Shown: positions 17,530-27,264 of the stretch, in pieces
How positions within the stretch are numbered: position 1 is the stretch's first letter
How the letters are laid out: each line of letters starts with the position of its first letter
Assembly (NCBI GenBank): GCA_947501005.1
Contig: CANMTU010000001.1
Location: 1-64,000 of the forward strand
Length of the DNA stretch: 64,000 nt
From: an uncultured Erythrobacter sp.
GTDB taxonomy: Bacteria > Pseudomonadota > Alphaproteobacteria > Sphingomonadales > Sphingomonadaceae
Direction of reading: 5' to 3'
The notes under the pieces: generated by a model
The model's input: the letters and a program-made list of their open reading frames with translations, nothing else
The model's database searches: none
What the model was told of the DNA's origin: nothing
Position numbers and translations under genes: made by a program

Positions 17530-20500
17530 GTGAGCCGGCAACCGGTATCGCGCACTCCGCGTGCGTATTGCCCGGCTCCAAAGTCCCGGCCGTGCGTTAT
17601 GCCATGGTCGAGGGTCGTGCCGGCCCGTCGGAAACGGAAACGAGCGGATGCGCGCAGGACCAGTCCTTCGGGCCTTGCGCGGCAATGGGGTTGCACTTTG
17701 GGAAAATCGCAAGGCGCCGATACGGCGGTTGATGGGCTGGGCGCGAAGATCCTGCGCATTCTCGGGGCGATCGGCGAACGGCCGGTCCTGTATCTGGCCG
17801 ATGACGAGACCGAGGCGGAACGCCTTGCGGCCGCGCTTGACGCCATGCTCGGCGATACGCAGGTCGTCTATCTTCCGGCCAGCGACAGGTTGCCCGGCGA
17901 GGATGCGCCGCCCTCGCCCGAGAATATCGGCCGCCGGGTCAGCGCCCTGCGCAAACTGCGCGCGCTTTGCGCGGACGCGGACGGCGCACCGCCGATCCTC
18001 GCCGCATCGGGCGAGGCCGCGGCGCAGCGCTATCAGCCGCCCGGTGCGTTCGACGCTGCGCCGCCGATCATCCGCCCCGGCGACCCCATCGATCCCGATG
18101 CCTTCAAGGAACACGCGATCGCGCTCGGCTATTTCGAGGACGACCGGGTGGACGAGCCGGGCGAGATCGCCATTCGCGGCGAGGTAATCGACCTGTACCC
18201 GGCCGACGCGCAATGCCCGGTGCGCATCGACATCGACGGCGGCAAGATCGTCACCATCTGCGAATACGACAAGGTCACCCAGCGGCGCGGCGAGACCTGC
18301 GACGCGCTCGAAATCGGGCGCGCGGCCGAACCCGAGGATGCGGCGGATGCGACACTGCTCGACCATGTGCCGCAGGGTACGCTGCTCCTCTCCCGCAAGG
18401 CCGAGGCGAGGCGCACCCGCTTCATCAAGCTGGCGGCGCGGATCGCCCGGGAAACCGGCGGTGAACCCGATGCCGTGACCGACGCACGCTGGAACGAACA
18501 GGTCGCGCAGTGGGAGCGCGAGACCGAAGGCGGGCCGGACATCGCGGCGGTGCCGCGCTTTGCGGAGGAAAAATCGCCGTCCCGCGCCGTCAAACGCTAT
18601 CTTGCCGTCGAACGGGATGCCGGACAGGCCATCGCGCTTGTGGGGGAGGAACGGGACCTGCGTTTCCTGCGCACCCGTTTGCGCAAGGCGCTGCCGGATA
18701 TCGAGGACACGCGCGATATCCGCTCGCTCACCGAGGGGAAGGGCGCGCAAGCCGCGACCATTGCGGCCCCCCTCGATCGCGGGGCGAAGATGGATGGGCT
18801 GACGATCATCGCCGCCGCCGACATTCTCGGCACGCGGGCGCTGCTCAATTCGGACAGGTCGGGCGCCGCGCCGGCCGATCTCGGCGGGGCGGAGATCCGG
18901 TTTGGCGATCTGGTCATCCACGAGGAACACGGCTTTGCCGCCGCGCGCGGACTCGAAGCCGCGCCCGGAGCGGATAGCGGCGAAGTGATCGTCCTCGAAT
19001 ATGCCGATGAGGACCGGCTGCTCGTGCCGGTTCAGGATGCCGGCCTGCTGTGGCGCTACGGCGGCGACGATGAGAGCGTCAAGCGCGACAGGCTGGAGGG
19101 GAAGAGCTGGGACAAGCGCCGCGCCCAGATCGACACCGCCATCGCCGAAAGCGCGACGTCTCTGATCGAACTGGCGGCAGAACGCGCCAAGCTCGACGCG
19201 CCGGAAATGGAGCCCGACCCCGCGCAATACGAACGATTCGTGGCTGGCTTCCCCTATAACGAGACCGCCGATCAAGCCCGTGCGATCGCCGCCGTGAGGG
19301 ACGATCTCGCCGCGGGAAAGCCGATGGAGCGGCTGATCATCGGCGATGTCGGCTACGGCAAGACCGAAGTAGCTCTGCGCGCCGCCGCCCTGGCCGCATT
19401 GTCGGGCTACCAGGTCGTCGTCGCCGCACCGACCACGGTGCTCGCCCGCCAGCATCTCGACGAGTTCACCCGCCGGTTCGCCGATACCGGCATCAAGGTC
19501 GCCGGCCTGTCGCGCCTGACCGGTACGGCGGAAAAGAAAGAGGTTCTCGAAGGCCTTGCCGACGGCTCGATCGGCGTGGTGATCGGCACCGCCGCCGTGG
19601 TCGGCAAAGCGGTCAGCTATGCCCGGCTGGGGCTGGTGATCATCGACGAGGAACAGCGGTTCGGCGCCAAGGACAAGGCGAAGCTGCGCGGCAACAAGGC
19701 CGTGCACCTGCTGGTGATGAGCGCCACGCCCATTCCGCGCACGCTGCACCGGGCGATGATCGGGTTGCAGCAGGTCTCGGTCATCGCGACTCCGCCGGCC
19801 CGCCGCCAGCCAATCCGCACCACGGTAAGCGAGATCGACGACAACGCCGTCCGCATCGCCCTGATGCGCGAGAAGGCGCGCAAGGGGCAAAGCTTCGTCG
19901 TGGTGCCGCGCATCGCCGATCTGGCGGATATGCGGCAAATGCTCGAACGGGTCGTGCCCGAACTCTCGCTGGTCGAGGCGCATGGCAAGATGAAGGCGGC
20001 GGATCTCGACGACGCAATGATCGCCTTCGCGGGCGGCACGGGCGATGTCCTGCTGGCCACCAACATCATCGAGACCGGGCTCGACGTGCCGCGCGCCAAC
20101 ACCATGATCATCTGGCGGTCCGACCGCTTCGGGCTGGCGCAATTGCACCAGTTGCGGGGCCGGGTGGGGCGCGGGCGCCGGCGTGGGCAGGTCATTCTGG
20201 CGACCGATGGCGAGGCGGTCAGCCGGGCGACGGAAAAGCGCCTGCGCACTCTCGCCACCTTCGATCAGCTGGGGGCCGGCTTCGCCATCGCCACCGCCGA
20301 TCTCGACCAGCGCGGTGGCGGCGATCTGTTGAGCGACGCGCAGGCGGGCCACATGAAACTGATCGGCGTCGAACTGTACCAGCACTTGCTGGAAGGGGCG
20401 CTGCGCAAGGCGCGGGGCGAGGAACAACGCGAGTGGTTTCCCGAAATCCGCACCGGCATGGCCAGCGGTTTCCCGGCCGACTGGATCCCTGAGGACGAGA

Positions 20501-20850
20501 TCCGGCTGAACCTGTATGTGCGCCTCGCCCGGCTGACCGAACCGGCGGACCTCGAATCGTTCGAAGCCGAACTGGCCGACCGGTTCGGACCCTTGCCCGA
20601 ACCCGCACAATCGCTGATCGATCACACGAAGCTCGCAATGCTGGCGATCGAAGCGAATATCCGGGCCGTGAACGCCGGATCGGCGGCGATCGCCCTGACC
20701 CCGATGAAGGCCGACAAAGCCGACAAGGCGGCATTGAAGGCGGCGGGCCTCGTCGCCAGCGAGGACCGCTGGCTGGCGAGGGAAGGCGCGCCCTATGAAC
20801 GACCCCTCGATGCGGCGATCGAACTCCTGACCGATCTGATCGAGGGCTAG
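17530..20850 (+). CDS. Mfd-family superfamily II helicase (transcription-repair coupling factor homologue)
   Basis: Up to 1106 aa. Domain order follows Mfd: UvrB-like 1a (LYLADDETEAERLAAAL, PASDRLPGED), 1b (EPGEIAIRGEVIDLYPADAQ), an RNA-polymerase-interaction-like domain (DLVIHEEHGFAAARGLE...LLVPVQD), and a RecG-like translocase with GDVGYGKTEVALRAA, IIDEEQRFG and MSATPIPRTLH. HQLRGRVGRGRRRG and a C-terminal TRCF domain follow. Many motif positions deviate from standard Mfd (for example GGGDLLSDAQAGH), so it may be a paralogue. The start is uncertain: GTG at 17530, ATG at 17599 or TTG at 17698 are all in frame, and homology begins only after the last. Confidence 0.85.
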   Translation: MSRQPVSRTPRAYCPAPKSRPCVMPWSRVVPARRKRKRADARRTSPSGLARQWGCTLGKSQGADTAVDGLGAKILRILGAIGERPVLYLADDETEAERLAAALDAMLGDTQVVYLPASDRLPGEDAPPSPENIGRRVSALRKLRALCADADGAPPILAASGEAAAQRYQPPGAFDAAPPIIRPGDPIDPDAFKEHAIALGYFEDDRVDEPGEIAIRGEVIDLYPADAQCPVRIDIDGGKIVTICEYDKVTQRRGETCDALEIGRAAEPEDAADATLLDHVPQGTLLLSRKAEARRTRFIKLAARIARETGGEPDAVTDARWNEQVAQWERETEGGPDIAAVPRFAEEKSPSRAVKRYLAVERDAGQAIALVGEERDLRFLRTRLRKALPDIEDTRDIRSLTEGKGAQAATIAAPLDRGAKMDGLTIIAAADILGTRALLNSDRSGAAPADLGGAEIRFGDLVIHEEHGFAAARGLEAAPGADSGEVIVLEYADEDRLLVPVQDAGLLWRYGGDDESVKRDRLEGKSWDKRRAQIDTAIAESATSLIELAAERAKLDAPEMEPDPAQYERFVAGFPYNETADQARAIAAVRDDLAAGKPMERLIIGDVGYGKTEVALRAAALAALSGYQVVVAAPTTVLARQHLDEFTRRFADTGIKVAGLSRLTGTAEKKEVLEGLADGSIGVVIGTAAVVGKAVSYARLGLVIIDEEQRFGAKDKAKLRGNKAVHLLVMSATPIPRTLHRAMIGLQQVSVIATPPARRQPIRTTVSEIDDNAVRIALMREKARKGQSFVVVPRIADLADMRQMLERVVPELSLVEAHGKMKAADLDDAMIAFAGGTGDVLLATNIIETGLDVPRANTMIIWRSDRFGLAQLHQLRGRVGRGRRRGQVILATDGEAVSRATEKRLRTLATFDQLGAGFAIATADLDQRGGGDLLSDAQAGHMKLIGVELYQHLLEGALRKARGEEQREWFPEIRTGMASGFPADWIPEDEIRLNLYVRLARLTEPADLESFEAELADRFGPLPEPAQSLIDHTKLAMLAIEANIRAVNAGSAAIALTPMKADKADKAALKAAGLVASEDRWLAREGAPYERPLDAAIELLTDLIEG

Positions 20851-20963
20851 TCCCGGCGGGGAATCGGCCGCTCTCAATCGCGACCAGATTGCGCATGTTG
20901 CAGTGCGGAACGAAACCGCGCGAACGGCGTTGATACAGTTGGTTGCGATCAGAAGAGGCGCGT

Positions 20964-23288
20964 GTGAACGAAACGAAATCAGCCGGTTCGGTTCCCTTTA
21001 TGCTCGCCCGGCCGGGGGCTGAAACGGCCGCCGGACGTTCGGTTGCGGTCATCGGGAACTATCCGCCGGTCAAATGCGGGATCGCCACGTTCACCAGCGA
21101 TCTGGTGGCGCAGCTCGCGATACATGAGCCTTCGATCCGCGCGCAGGTCCATGCCCTGGACGATGCCGGCGCGAACGTCGAATATGACGGTATCGCCGGG
21201 ACGATCGAGCGGGAATCGGCCGCGGAATACGCCGCCACGGCCAATGCGATCAACCGTTCGGGTGCAAGCGCCGTCTGGCTGCAGCACGAGTTCGGCATCT
21301 TCGGCGGGCCTGACGGCGAGATGGTCTGCGACCTCGTCAATCGGCTGGCCGCGCCGCTTATCCTTACCCTCCATACCGTGCTGCTCGAACCGTCCGCGCG
21401 TCAACGGCAGATTCTCCGCCACCTGATCACCCGCGCCTCGATCATCATGGTCATGTCGGAACGCTCGCGCGAAGTGCTGATGACCCGCTACGGCGCGCCG
21501 GAAGAAATCATTCGCGTCGTCGAGCATGGTGCGCCGGATCGGCCCTTCGGCCGGCAGGACCATTTCAAGCGCAAGTTCGGGCTGGAAGGCCGCGACGTGC
21601 TGACGACGTTCGGCTTGCTCGGGCCGGGCAAGGGGCTGGAGCGGGTGATCGAGGCACTGCCGCGAATCGCGGAAAAACACCCCCCGGTGCTGTACCGGAT
21701 CGTCGGCGCCACCCATCCCAATCTCCTCGCCCGCGAAGGCGAAGCCTATCGCGACCGGCTGAAAGCACTGGCCGAGACGCTCGGCGTGGCCGAACATATC
21801 CAGTGGGACGAGCAATTTCTCGAAACCGAGGACCTGCTCGACCAGCTGGAAGCGTGCGACATCTATCTGACCCCGTATCTCGATCTCCAGCAATCGACGT
21901 CCGGCGCGCTCAGCTATGCAGTCGCGCTCGGCAAGGCCATCGTGTCCTCGCCCTATGTTCATGCCCGTGAATTGCTGGGCGGGGGCGCCGGCCTGCTGAT
22001 CGAGCCGGACGATGCCGATGCGATCTCGAATGCGGTCATCGGTCTGCTCGACGATCCCGATCGCCTGCAGGCGTTGCAGCGCAAGGCCTATGCGCGCGGG
22101 CGCAAGACCGTGTGGCCCGAATTCGCGCGGCGGGCGGCCGACCTGGTTCGCGAAGCCGCGACAGACAGGCGGGCCAGCGCGCCGGTCGTCGTCAGGCCGT
22201 CGCCGCACGGCTTCCTGGCGATGTGCGACGATACCGGGATGTTGCAGCACGGCATCGGCATCGTGCCGGATCGTGCGCATGGCTATTGCCTCGACGACAA
22301 TGCCCGCGCGCTGACGCTGGTCACGCAGATGCAAGGGGTGGGCGAGGAAACCCGCCAGCGCCACGCCGGCCATTTCGCCTCCTTCATCCAGGCCGCCTGG
22401 AACGAGGACGTGAAGGGCTTCCGCAACTTCATGCGCTATGATCGGACGTGGTGCGAGGATCTTGGCTCGGAAGATTCCAACGGACGTGCGCTGTGGGCGC
22501 TTGGTTTGTGTGCGGCCAATGCGGAGGATGAGGGGCTGCGCGAATGGGCGGCGCACTGGTTCACCAAGACCCTGCCGCATCTGCGCAATATGGGATCGCC
22601 GCGCGCGGTGGCGTTCGCCATGCTCGGCGCGGTCGCCTATCGCAAGGTCGATCCCGAACACGGCGAAGCGCAAGCCTGCCTCGAAGAGGGCGCCGATCTG
22701 CTGATCCGCCTGTTCGCCGCCGGTCGCCGGCCGGACTGGGCCTGGTTCGAAGCCGTGCTCGGCTACGACAATCCGCGTTTGTGCCAAGCCCTGCTCGAAG
22801 CGGGCGAGGCGCTGGGCAATGACGAGGCGCGCGAGGTCGGGCTGGATACGCTGCACTGGATCACCACCCAGCAGACTTCGGCGAGCGGCCATTTCCGGCC
22901 CATCGGGTCGGACAGTTTTGACACCGCGTTCGAGCGCATGCCGTTCGACCAGCAACCGCTGGAGGCGCAAGCCGCCATCGAGGCCGCCGAAACCGCCCTG
23001 AAGATCACCGGCGATGAATTCTGGCGCGAACACGCGTCGAAGGCCTGGCAATGGTTCTTCGGCGCGAACGATCGCGGTGCGGTTCTGGCGGATCTCGAAA
23101 CCGGTCGGTGTCGCGATGGTGTCACACCTCGGGGCGCAAACGAAAATTGTGGTGCAGAATCAATTCTGGCGTTTCATCTCTCTCACTATTCAATGTTAAG
23201 AATGCTCGATGGGCGCGGTCTGTCGGTCGGCCCATCGGGGATCGGAAGGGGAGTGGGAGAACATGTTGAAGTCGCACGGCGAACTTAG
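20964..23288 (+). CDS. GT4 glycosyltransferase with C-terminal helical toroid domain
   Basis: A 774-aa cytoplasmic two-domain protein. Residues about 25-400 are a GT-B glycosyltransferase: VAVIGNYPPVKCGIATFTSD, LQHEFGIFGG, a LLGPGKGLERVIEAL hinge and the donor-site region YLTPYLDLQQSTSGALSYAV. Residues about 410-760 are all-helical with Trp/His-rich repeats (LDDNARALTLV, NFMRYDRTW, SEDSNGRALWALG), resembling (alpha/alpha)-barrel carbohydrate enzymes. GTG at 20964, preceded by AGAGG, is preferred over TTG at 20943. Its end overlaps the GH130 gene by 26 bases, so the two are functionally linked. Confidence 0.85.
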   Translation: MNETKSAGSVPFMLARPGAETAAGRSVAVIGNYPPVKCGIATFTSDLVAQLAIHEPSIRAQVHALDDAGANVEYDGIAGTIERESAAEYAATANAINRSGASAVWLQHEFGIFGGPDGEMVCDLVNRLAAPLILTLHTVLLEPSARQRQILRHLITRASIIMVMSERSREVLMTRYGAPEEIIRVVEHGAPDRPFGRQDHFKRKFGLEGRDVLTTFGLLGPGKGLERVIEALPRIAEKHPPVLYRIVGATHPNLLAREGEAYRDRLKALAETLGVAEHIQWDEQFLETEDLLDQLEACDIYLTPYLDLQQSTSGALSYAVALGKAIVSSPYVHARELLGGGAGLLIEPDDADAISNAVIGLLDDPDRLQALQRKAYARGRKTVWPEFARRAADLVREAATDRRASAPVVVRPSPHGFLAMCDDTGMLQHGIGIVPDRAHGYCLDDNARALTLVTQMQGVGEETRQRHAGHFASFIQAAWNEDVKGFRNFMRYDRTWCEDLGSEDSNGRALWALGLCAANAEDEGLREWAAHWFTKTLPHLRNMGSPRAVAFAMLGAVAYRKVDPEHGEAQACLEEGADLLIRLFAAGRRPDWAWFEAVLGYDNPRLCQALLEAGEALGNDEAREVGLDTLHWITTQQTSASGHFRPIGSDSFDTAFERMPFDQQPLEAQAAIEAAETALKITGDEFWREHASKAWQWFFGANDRGAVLADLETGRCRDGVTPRGANENCGAESILAFHLSHYSMLRMLDGRGLSVGPSGIGRGVGEHVEVARRT

Positions 23289-24576
23289 CGCAGGTCCGCT
23301 CCAGATATCCGACCTGCGGTTGCACGCTGATCCTTCACGGGTCGTGCTGCGGCCGTTCCATTTGGGATGGCAGGCGCGCAATGCGCCGGGCGGACGGGCG
23401 CGCCGACTGGTGGACGATATCTGCGGGCTGAGCGAGGCAGAGGTCGCGCGCGAATATGCCAAGGTCCAGTCGGATTTCCAGGCGCGCCACTGGCAGACCG
23501 ATACGATGTTCGCCGAACGCTTCGTGGAAGTGCAGGCGGCGCTCGATCTCGACGAAAGCAATTTCTCCGATGAGCGCAAGCGCCTGATCGGGGCGTATTT
23601 CTGCCACGAATACACCTATTCGGCGGCTGCGCTGATGAACCCCTCGATCGTGCCGCATCCCGATCAGACCGGGCTGCGCGACGGGGCCTGCCGCTTCGTC
23701 ATGTCGTTGCGCGCGGTCGGGGAAGGCCACATCAGTTCGATCGGCTTTCGCGAGGGGATCATGCATTCCGGCGGCCGGTTCGAATTGTGGCCGCAAGCCG
23801 CCTTCGCCACCGCGGTCGAACTCGAGGATGCCTCGCTGGCCGACAGCGAGGCGGGCGTCATCGTGCAGCGCCACCGCGATTCGACCTTGTCGAACACCGT
23901 CATCTTTCCCATCACCGAGCAGCAGCGCCACGGGCTCGAGGACCTGCGCATGGTCCGCTTCGATCACGGCGATGGCGATTTCGAGTGGATCGGGACCTAT
24001 ACGGCCTATTCCGGATCGACCATCCGGTCCGAACTGCTGCGGACCCGCGATTTCAAGGAATTCAGCCTCGAACCGATCGAGGGCGACGTGGCGCGCAACA
24101 AGGGCATGGCCCTGTTTCCCGAGAAGATCGACGGCAAGTTCATGATGATTGGCCGGCAGGACGGCAAGAACCTGTTCATCCTGCAATCGGACGAGCTGGA
24201 GCGTTGGGAAGGCGAGGGCGCGCTGCTGATGGAGCCGGCGTTCCCGTGGGAATTCATCCAGATCGGCAATTGCGGCAGCCCGGTGAAGACCGATGCCGGC
24301 TGGCTGCTCCTGACTCACGGCGTCGGCCCGATGCGCAAATACGCGCTGGGCTGCGTCCTGCTCGACCTCGAGGACCCGTCGAAGGTCATCGCCCGTTCGC
24401 GCGAACCGATCCTGACCGCGGTTGATGCCGACCGGGCGGGCTATGTCCCGAACGTGGTCTATACCTGCGGGTTGTTGAAGGTCGGCGAGGATCTGCTGAT
24501 CCCCTACGGCATATCGGACAGCGCGGTGGGCTTCGCCACCACCACGGTCGACGAACTGATCGACTACGTCGACTGA
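23263..24576 (+). CDS. GH130-family glycosidase/mannoside phosphorylase-like protein
   Basis: A 437-aa protein. An N-terminal helical extension (about 1-110) precedes a five-bladed beta-propeller resembling GH130. The family blocks are EDLRMVRFDHGDGDFEW, NKGMALFPEKIDGKFMMIGR, QIGNCGSPVKTDAGWLLLTHG and NVVYTCGLL...DLLIPYGISD. GH130 enzymes phosphorolyse or hydrolyse beta-mannosides, mainly beta-1,2-mannans; the specificity here is unproven. The ATG at 23263 has GGGGAGTGGGAG just upstream. Overlap with the upstream GT4 suggests joint synthesis and turnover of one small glycan. Confidence 0.85.
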   Translation: MLKSHGELSAGPLQISDLRLHADPSRVVLRPFHLGWQARNAPGGRARRLVDDICGLSEAEVAREYAKVQSDFQARHWQTDTMFAERFVEVQAALDLDESNFSDERKRLIGAYFCHEYTYSAAALMNPSIVPHPDQTGLRDGACRFVMSLRAVGEGHISSIGFREGIMHSGGRFELWPQAAFATAVELEDASLADSEAGVIVQRHRDSTLSNTVIFPITEQQRHGLEDLRMVRFDHGDGDFEWIGTYTAYSGSTIRSELLRTRDFKEFSLEPIEGDVARNKGMALFPEKIDGKFMMIGRQDGKNLFILQSDELERWEGEGALLMEPAFPWEFIQIGNCGSPVKTDAGWLLLTHGVGPMRKYALGCVLLDLEDPSKVIARSREPILTAVDADRAGYVPNVVYTCGLLKVGEDLLIPYGISDSAVGFATTTVDELIDYVD

Positions 24577-24830
24577 GATCGGCCTCGCGCCTTGCCCGGT
24601 AAACCGAGGCGCGAGGGCGAGAGGGCTTACATGCGGTGGCTTCGCACGGTCTGGCACAGGTCGGGGTCTGGCCTGCTCCCTGACCACGCGGATACGCACC
24701 TCCCGGCCGAACGCCACGCCTCCCGCCCCCGAAACCGGCGGAACAGGCCCGCGAACCCGTTTGCGCGCTCCAACCTTTACAGGGCCGATAAAGCAAGCCA
24801 CCGATGGGCCTTGCGAAGAAGGGGCATGAG

Positions 24831-25703
24831 ATGAGCGACTGGACGATCGGCATTATCGGCGGCTCCGGCCTTTATGCGATCGATGCGCTGGAAGACGCGC
24901 AGTGGATCCAGGTCAATTCCCCCTGGGGCGAACCCTCCGATGAAATCCTGTGCGGCAAGATCGGCCATGTTCGCGTGCGCTTCCTGCCGCGCCACGGCCG
25001 GGGCCATCCGCTGATCCCGTCAAAGGTCAACGCGCGGGCGAATATCGATGCGCTCAAACGCACCGGCTGCACCGACATTCTCGCGATCAGCGCGGTCGGC
25101 TCGCTGTCGGAGGAATTGCCGCCGGGCCGCTTCGTCACCGTCGACCAGTTCATCGATAATACGAAAGGCCGCCCCTCGAGCTTCTTCGACAGCGGCTTCG
25201 TCGCCCATGTGTCGATGGGCGATCCGGTCTGCACCCGGCTGTCGAAGTTTGCCGCGCTGGCGGTCGAGGCTGCGGGCGGCGACGTGACCGAAGGCGCGAC
25301 CTACCTTGCGATGGAAGGGCCGCAATTCTCGACGCGGGCGGAAAGCCGCATGTATCGCCACTGGGGCGCGGAAGTGATCGGGATGACCGGCATGCCCGAG
25401 GCCAAGCTCGCCCGCGAGGCCGAACTGCCCTATGCCATGCTCGCCATGGTGACCGATTGGGACAGCTGGCGCGAGGGCGAGGCGGCGGTCGATGTCGGCG
25501 TGATCATCGAACAGATGCAGCAGAATTCGGCACTGGCCAAGAAGACGGTCGAGGCGCTGTGCCGCGGCCTGCCGAGGAAACGCGCGCCATCGCCGATCGA
25601 CCGTTCGCTCGACGATGCGGTGATCACCGCGCCCGACAGGCACGACAAGGAGTTGATGACCAAGCTCGATGCGGTGGCAGGACGGCTGTTCCGCTACGGA
25701 TGA
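24831..25703 (+). CDS. mtnP: S-methyl-5'-thioadenosine phosphorylase
   Basis: A 290-aa PNP-superfamily enzyme that cleaves methylthioadenosine to adenine and methylthioribose-1-phosphate in methionine salvage. Signature blocks: IGIIGGSGLYAIDAL, the phosphate-binding LPRHGRGHPLIPSKVN, AVGSLSEELPPG and the substrate region AMEGPQFSTRAESRMYR. AAGAAGGGG precedes the ATG. Its stop overlaps the downstream dehydrogenase start (ATGA). Other salvage genes are not nearby. The 254 bases upstream hold no credible gene. Confidence 0.95.
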   Translation: MSDWTIGIIGGSGLYAIDALEDAQWIQVNSPWGEPSDEILCGKIGHVRVRFLPRHGRGHPLIPSKVNARANIDALKRTGCTDILAISAVGSLSEELPPGRFVTVDQFIDNTKGRPSSFFDSGFVAHVSMGDPVCTRLSKFAALAVEAAGGDVTEGATYLAMEGPQFSTRAESRMYRHWGAEVIGMTGMPEAKLAREAELPYAMLAMVTDWDSWREGEAAVDVGVIIEQMQQNSALAKKTVEALCRGLPRKRAPSPIDRSLDDAVITAPDRHDKELMTKLDAVAGRLFRYG

Positions 25704-27190
25704 GCGAGGCGTACGATCTCCTGATCGTCGGCGGCGGGATCAACGGCGCCGGGATCGCGCGCGACGCGGCGGGGCGGGGCCTGTCGGTCCTGCTGGTCGA
25801 GAAGGACGATCTGGCCGCCCATACCTCGTCGGCCAGCACCAAGCTGGTGCATGGCGGCCTGCGCTATCTCGAGCAATGGGCGTTCCGGCTGGTGGCGGAG
25901 GCCCTGCGCGAACGCGAGGTGCTGCTGAAGGCCGCGCCACACATTATCTGGCCGCTGCGCTTCGTCATGCCGCATCTGGCCGGAATGCGCCCGCAATGGA
26001 TGCTGCGGCTGGGCTTGGCCCTGTACGACCGGATCGGGGGCAAGGGCACCCTGCCGCGCTCGGGCAGGGTCGACCTGCGCGAGGCGCCGCACCGCGGCAC
26101 GCTGCATGATGTGCTGACGAAGGGCTTCGAATATTCCGACTGCTGGGTCGAGGATGCCCGTCTCGTCGTGCTGAGCGTGATGGATGCCGAGGCGCGCGGG
26201 GCACGCATCGCGACACGCACCGCATGCATCGGCCTCGAACGCGGGAAGGACAGGTGGAGGGCGACCCTGCGCTCCGACGATGGCGAGCGGCAGGTTACGG
26301 CGCGCGCCGTCATCAACGCCGCCGGCCCCTGGGTCGACCGGGTGGCGAAGACCGCGCTTGGCCAGGGCACGCCGTCGCATCTGCGGCTGGTGAAGGGCAG
26401 CCACATCATCGTCACCCGCGCCTATCCCGGCGAACACGCCTATCTGTTCCAGCAGCCCGACAAGCGCGTGGTCTTCGCCATTCCCTACGAGCGGGACTAT
26501 ACCCTGATCGGCACCACCGACCTGCTCTATGACGGCGATCTCGATACCGTCGCCATCAGCGAGGACGAGCGCACATATCTGCGCGAGGCCGCCTCCCGCT
26601 ATTTCCGCAGCCCCATCGCGGAGGACGAGATCGTGCGCACCTATGCGGGCGTACGCCCGCTCTACGAGGACAATGCGGGAAGCAATTCGACCGTCACCCG
26701 CGACTACGTGTTCGAGCTGGATGACCGGGGCGGCGCGCCGATCCTGTCGGTCTATGGCGGGAAGATCACCACCTATCGCAAGCTGGCCGAACACGCGCTG
26801 GCCCGGCTCGGCAAGGTGATGGCGATCCCCGGCGCCCCCTGGACCAGGGATGCGCCCCTGCCCGGTGGCGACATGCCGGATGCCGATTTCGCGCGCTTCC
26901 TGTGGCAGGCGAGCGAGCGGTGGGACTGGCTTCCGCCCGAAACCCTCCTGCGCCTCGCCCGCGCCTATGGCACGCGCATGGCGGTCTTGCTTGGTGAGGC
27001 ACGCGCGCTGGACGATCTCGGCACGCATTTCGGCGGCGATCTCTATGAAGCGGAGCTGCGCTATCTCGTGCGGCACGAATATGCCCGCACAGCGGAAGAC
27101 GTGTTGTGGCGGCGCAGCAAGCTCGGCCTGCACTTGCCGTTCGAGGAACAGGCCGGCGTGGCGGACTGGTTTGCCGGGGTGGGCGCGTAG
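25700..27190 (+). CDS. glpD: FAD-dependent glycerol-3-phosphate dehydrogenase
   Basis: A 496-aa membrane-associated flavoenzyme that oxidises sn-glycerol-3-phosphate to dihydroxyacetone phosphate and feeds electrons to quinones. It shows a Rossmann FAD motif DLLIVGGGINGAGIARDAAG, then SSASTKLVHGGLRYLEQ, AGPWVDRV and LIGTTDLLYDGD. The C-terminal DAO_C-like domain carries ELRYLVRHEYARTAEDVLWR. It is translationally coupled to mtnP by a four-base overlap. No glpK or glpF is seen, so substrate supply may come from lipid turnover. Confidence 0.95.
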   Translation: MSEAYDLLIVGGGINGAGIARDAAGRGLSVLLVEKDDLAAHTSSASTKLVHGGLRYLEQWAFRLVAEALREREVLLKAAPHIIWPLRFVMPHLAGMRPQWMLRLGLALYDRIGGKGTLPRSGRVDLREAPHRGTLHDVLTKGFEYSDCWVEDARLVVLSVMDAEARGARIATRTACIGLERGKDRWRATLRSDDGERQVTARAVINAAGPWVDRVAKTALGQGTPSHLRLVKGSHIIVTRAYPGEHAYLFQQPDKRVVFAIPYERDYTLIGTTDLLYDGDLDTVAISEDERTYLREAASRYFRSPIAEDEIVRTYAGVRPLYEDNAGSNSTVTRDYVFELDDRGGAPILSVYGGKITTYRKLAEHALARLGKVMAIPGAPWTRDAPLPGGDMPDADFARFLWQASERWDWLPPETLLRLARAYGTRMAVLLGEARALDDLGTHFGGDLYEAELRYLVRHEYARTAEDVLWRRSKLGLHLPFEEQAGVADWFAGVGA

Positions 27191-27264
27191 CTTCACAAAG
27201 GTTGAAAGCATGGCGCATGGAGGCCAAGTGAGCCAATTGCCTTCCTCGAACCGACCGGAGTCGC

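Noticed and set aside
14547-17732. A 1061-codon open frame on the plus strand
   Set aside because: It runs antisense to xseA and out of frame with purD; its composition is Arg/Gly/His-rich shadow type with no recognisable domain.
17014-20877. A 1287-codon open frame on the minus strand
   Set aside because: It is the antisense shadow of the Mfd-family helicase and part of purD; it shows no family motifs, and the sense protein has clear helicase motifs throughout.
24592-24834. An 80-codon frame before mtnP
   Set aside because: Arg/His-rich with no ribosome site or family character, and it runs into the mtnP start; treated as intergenic.
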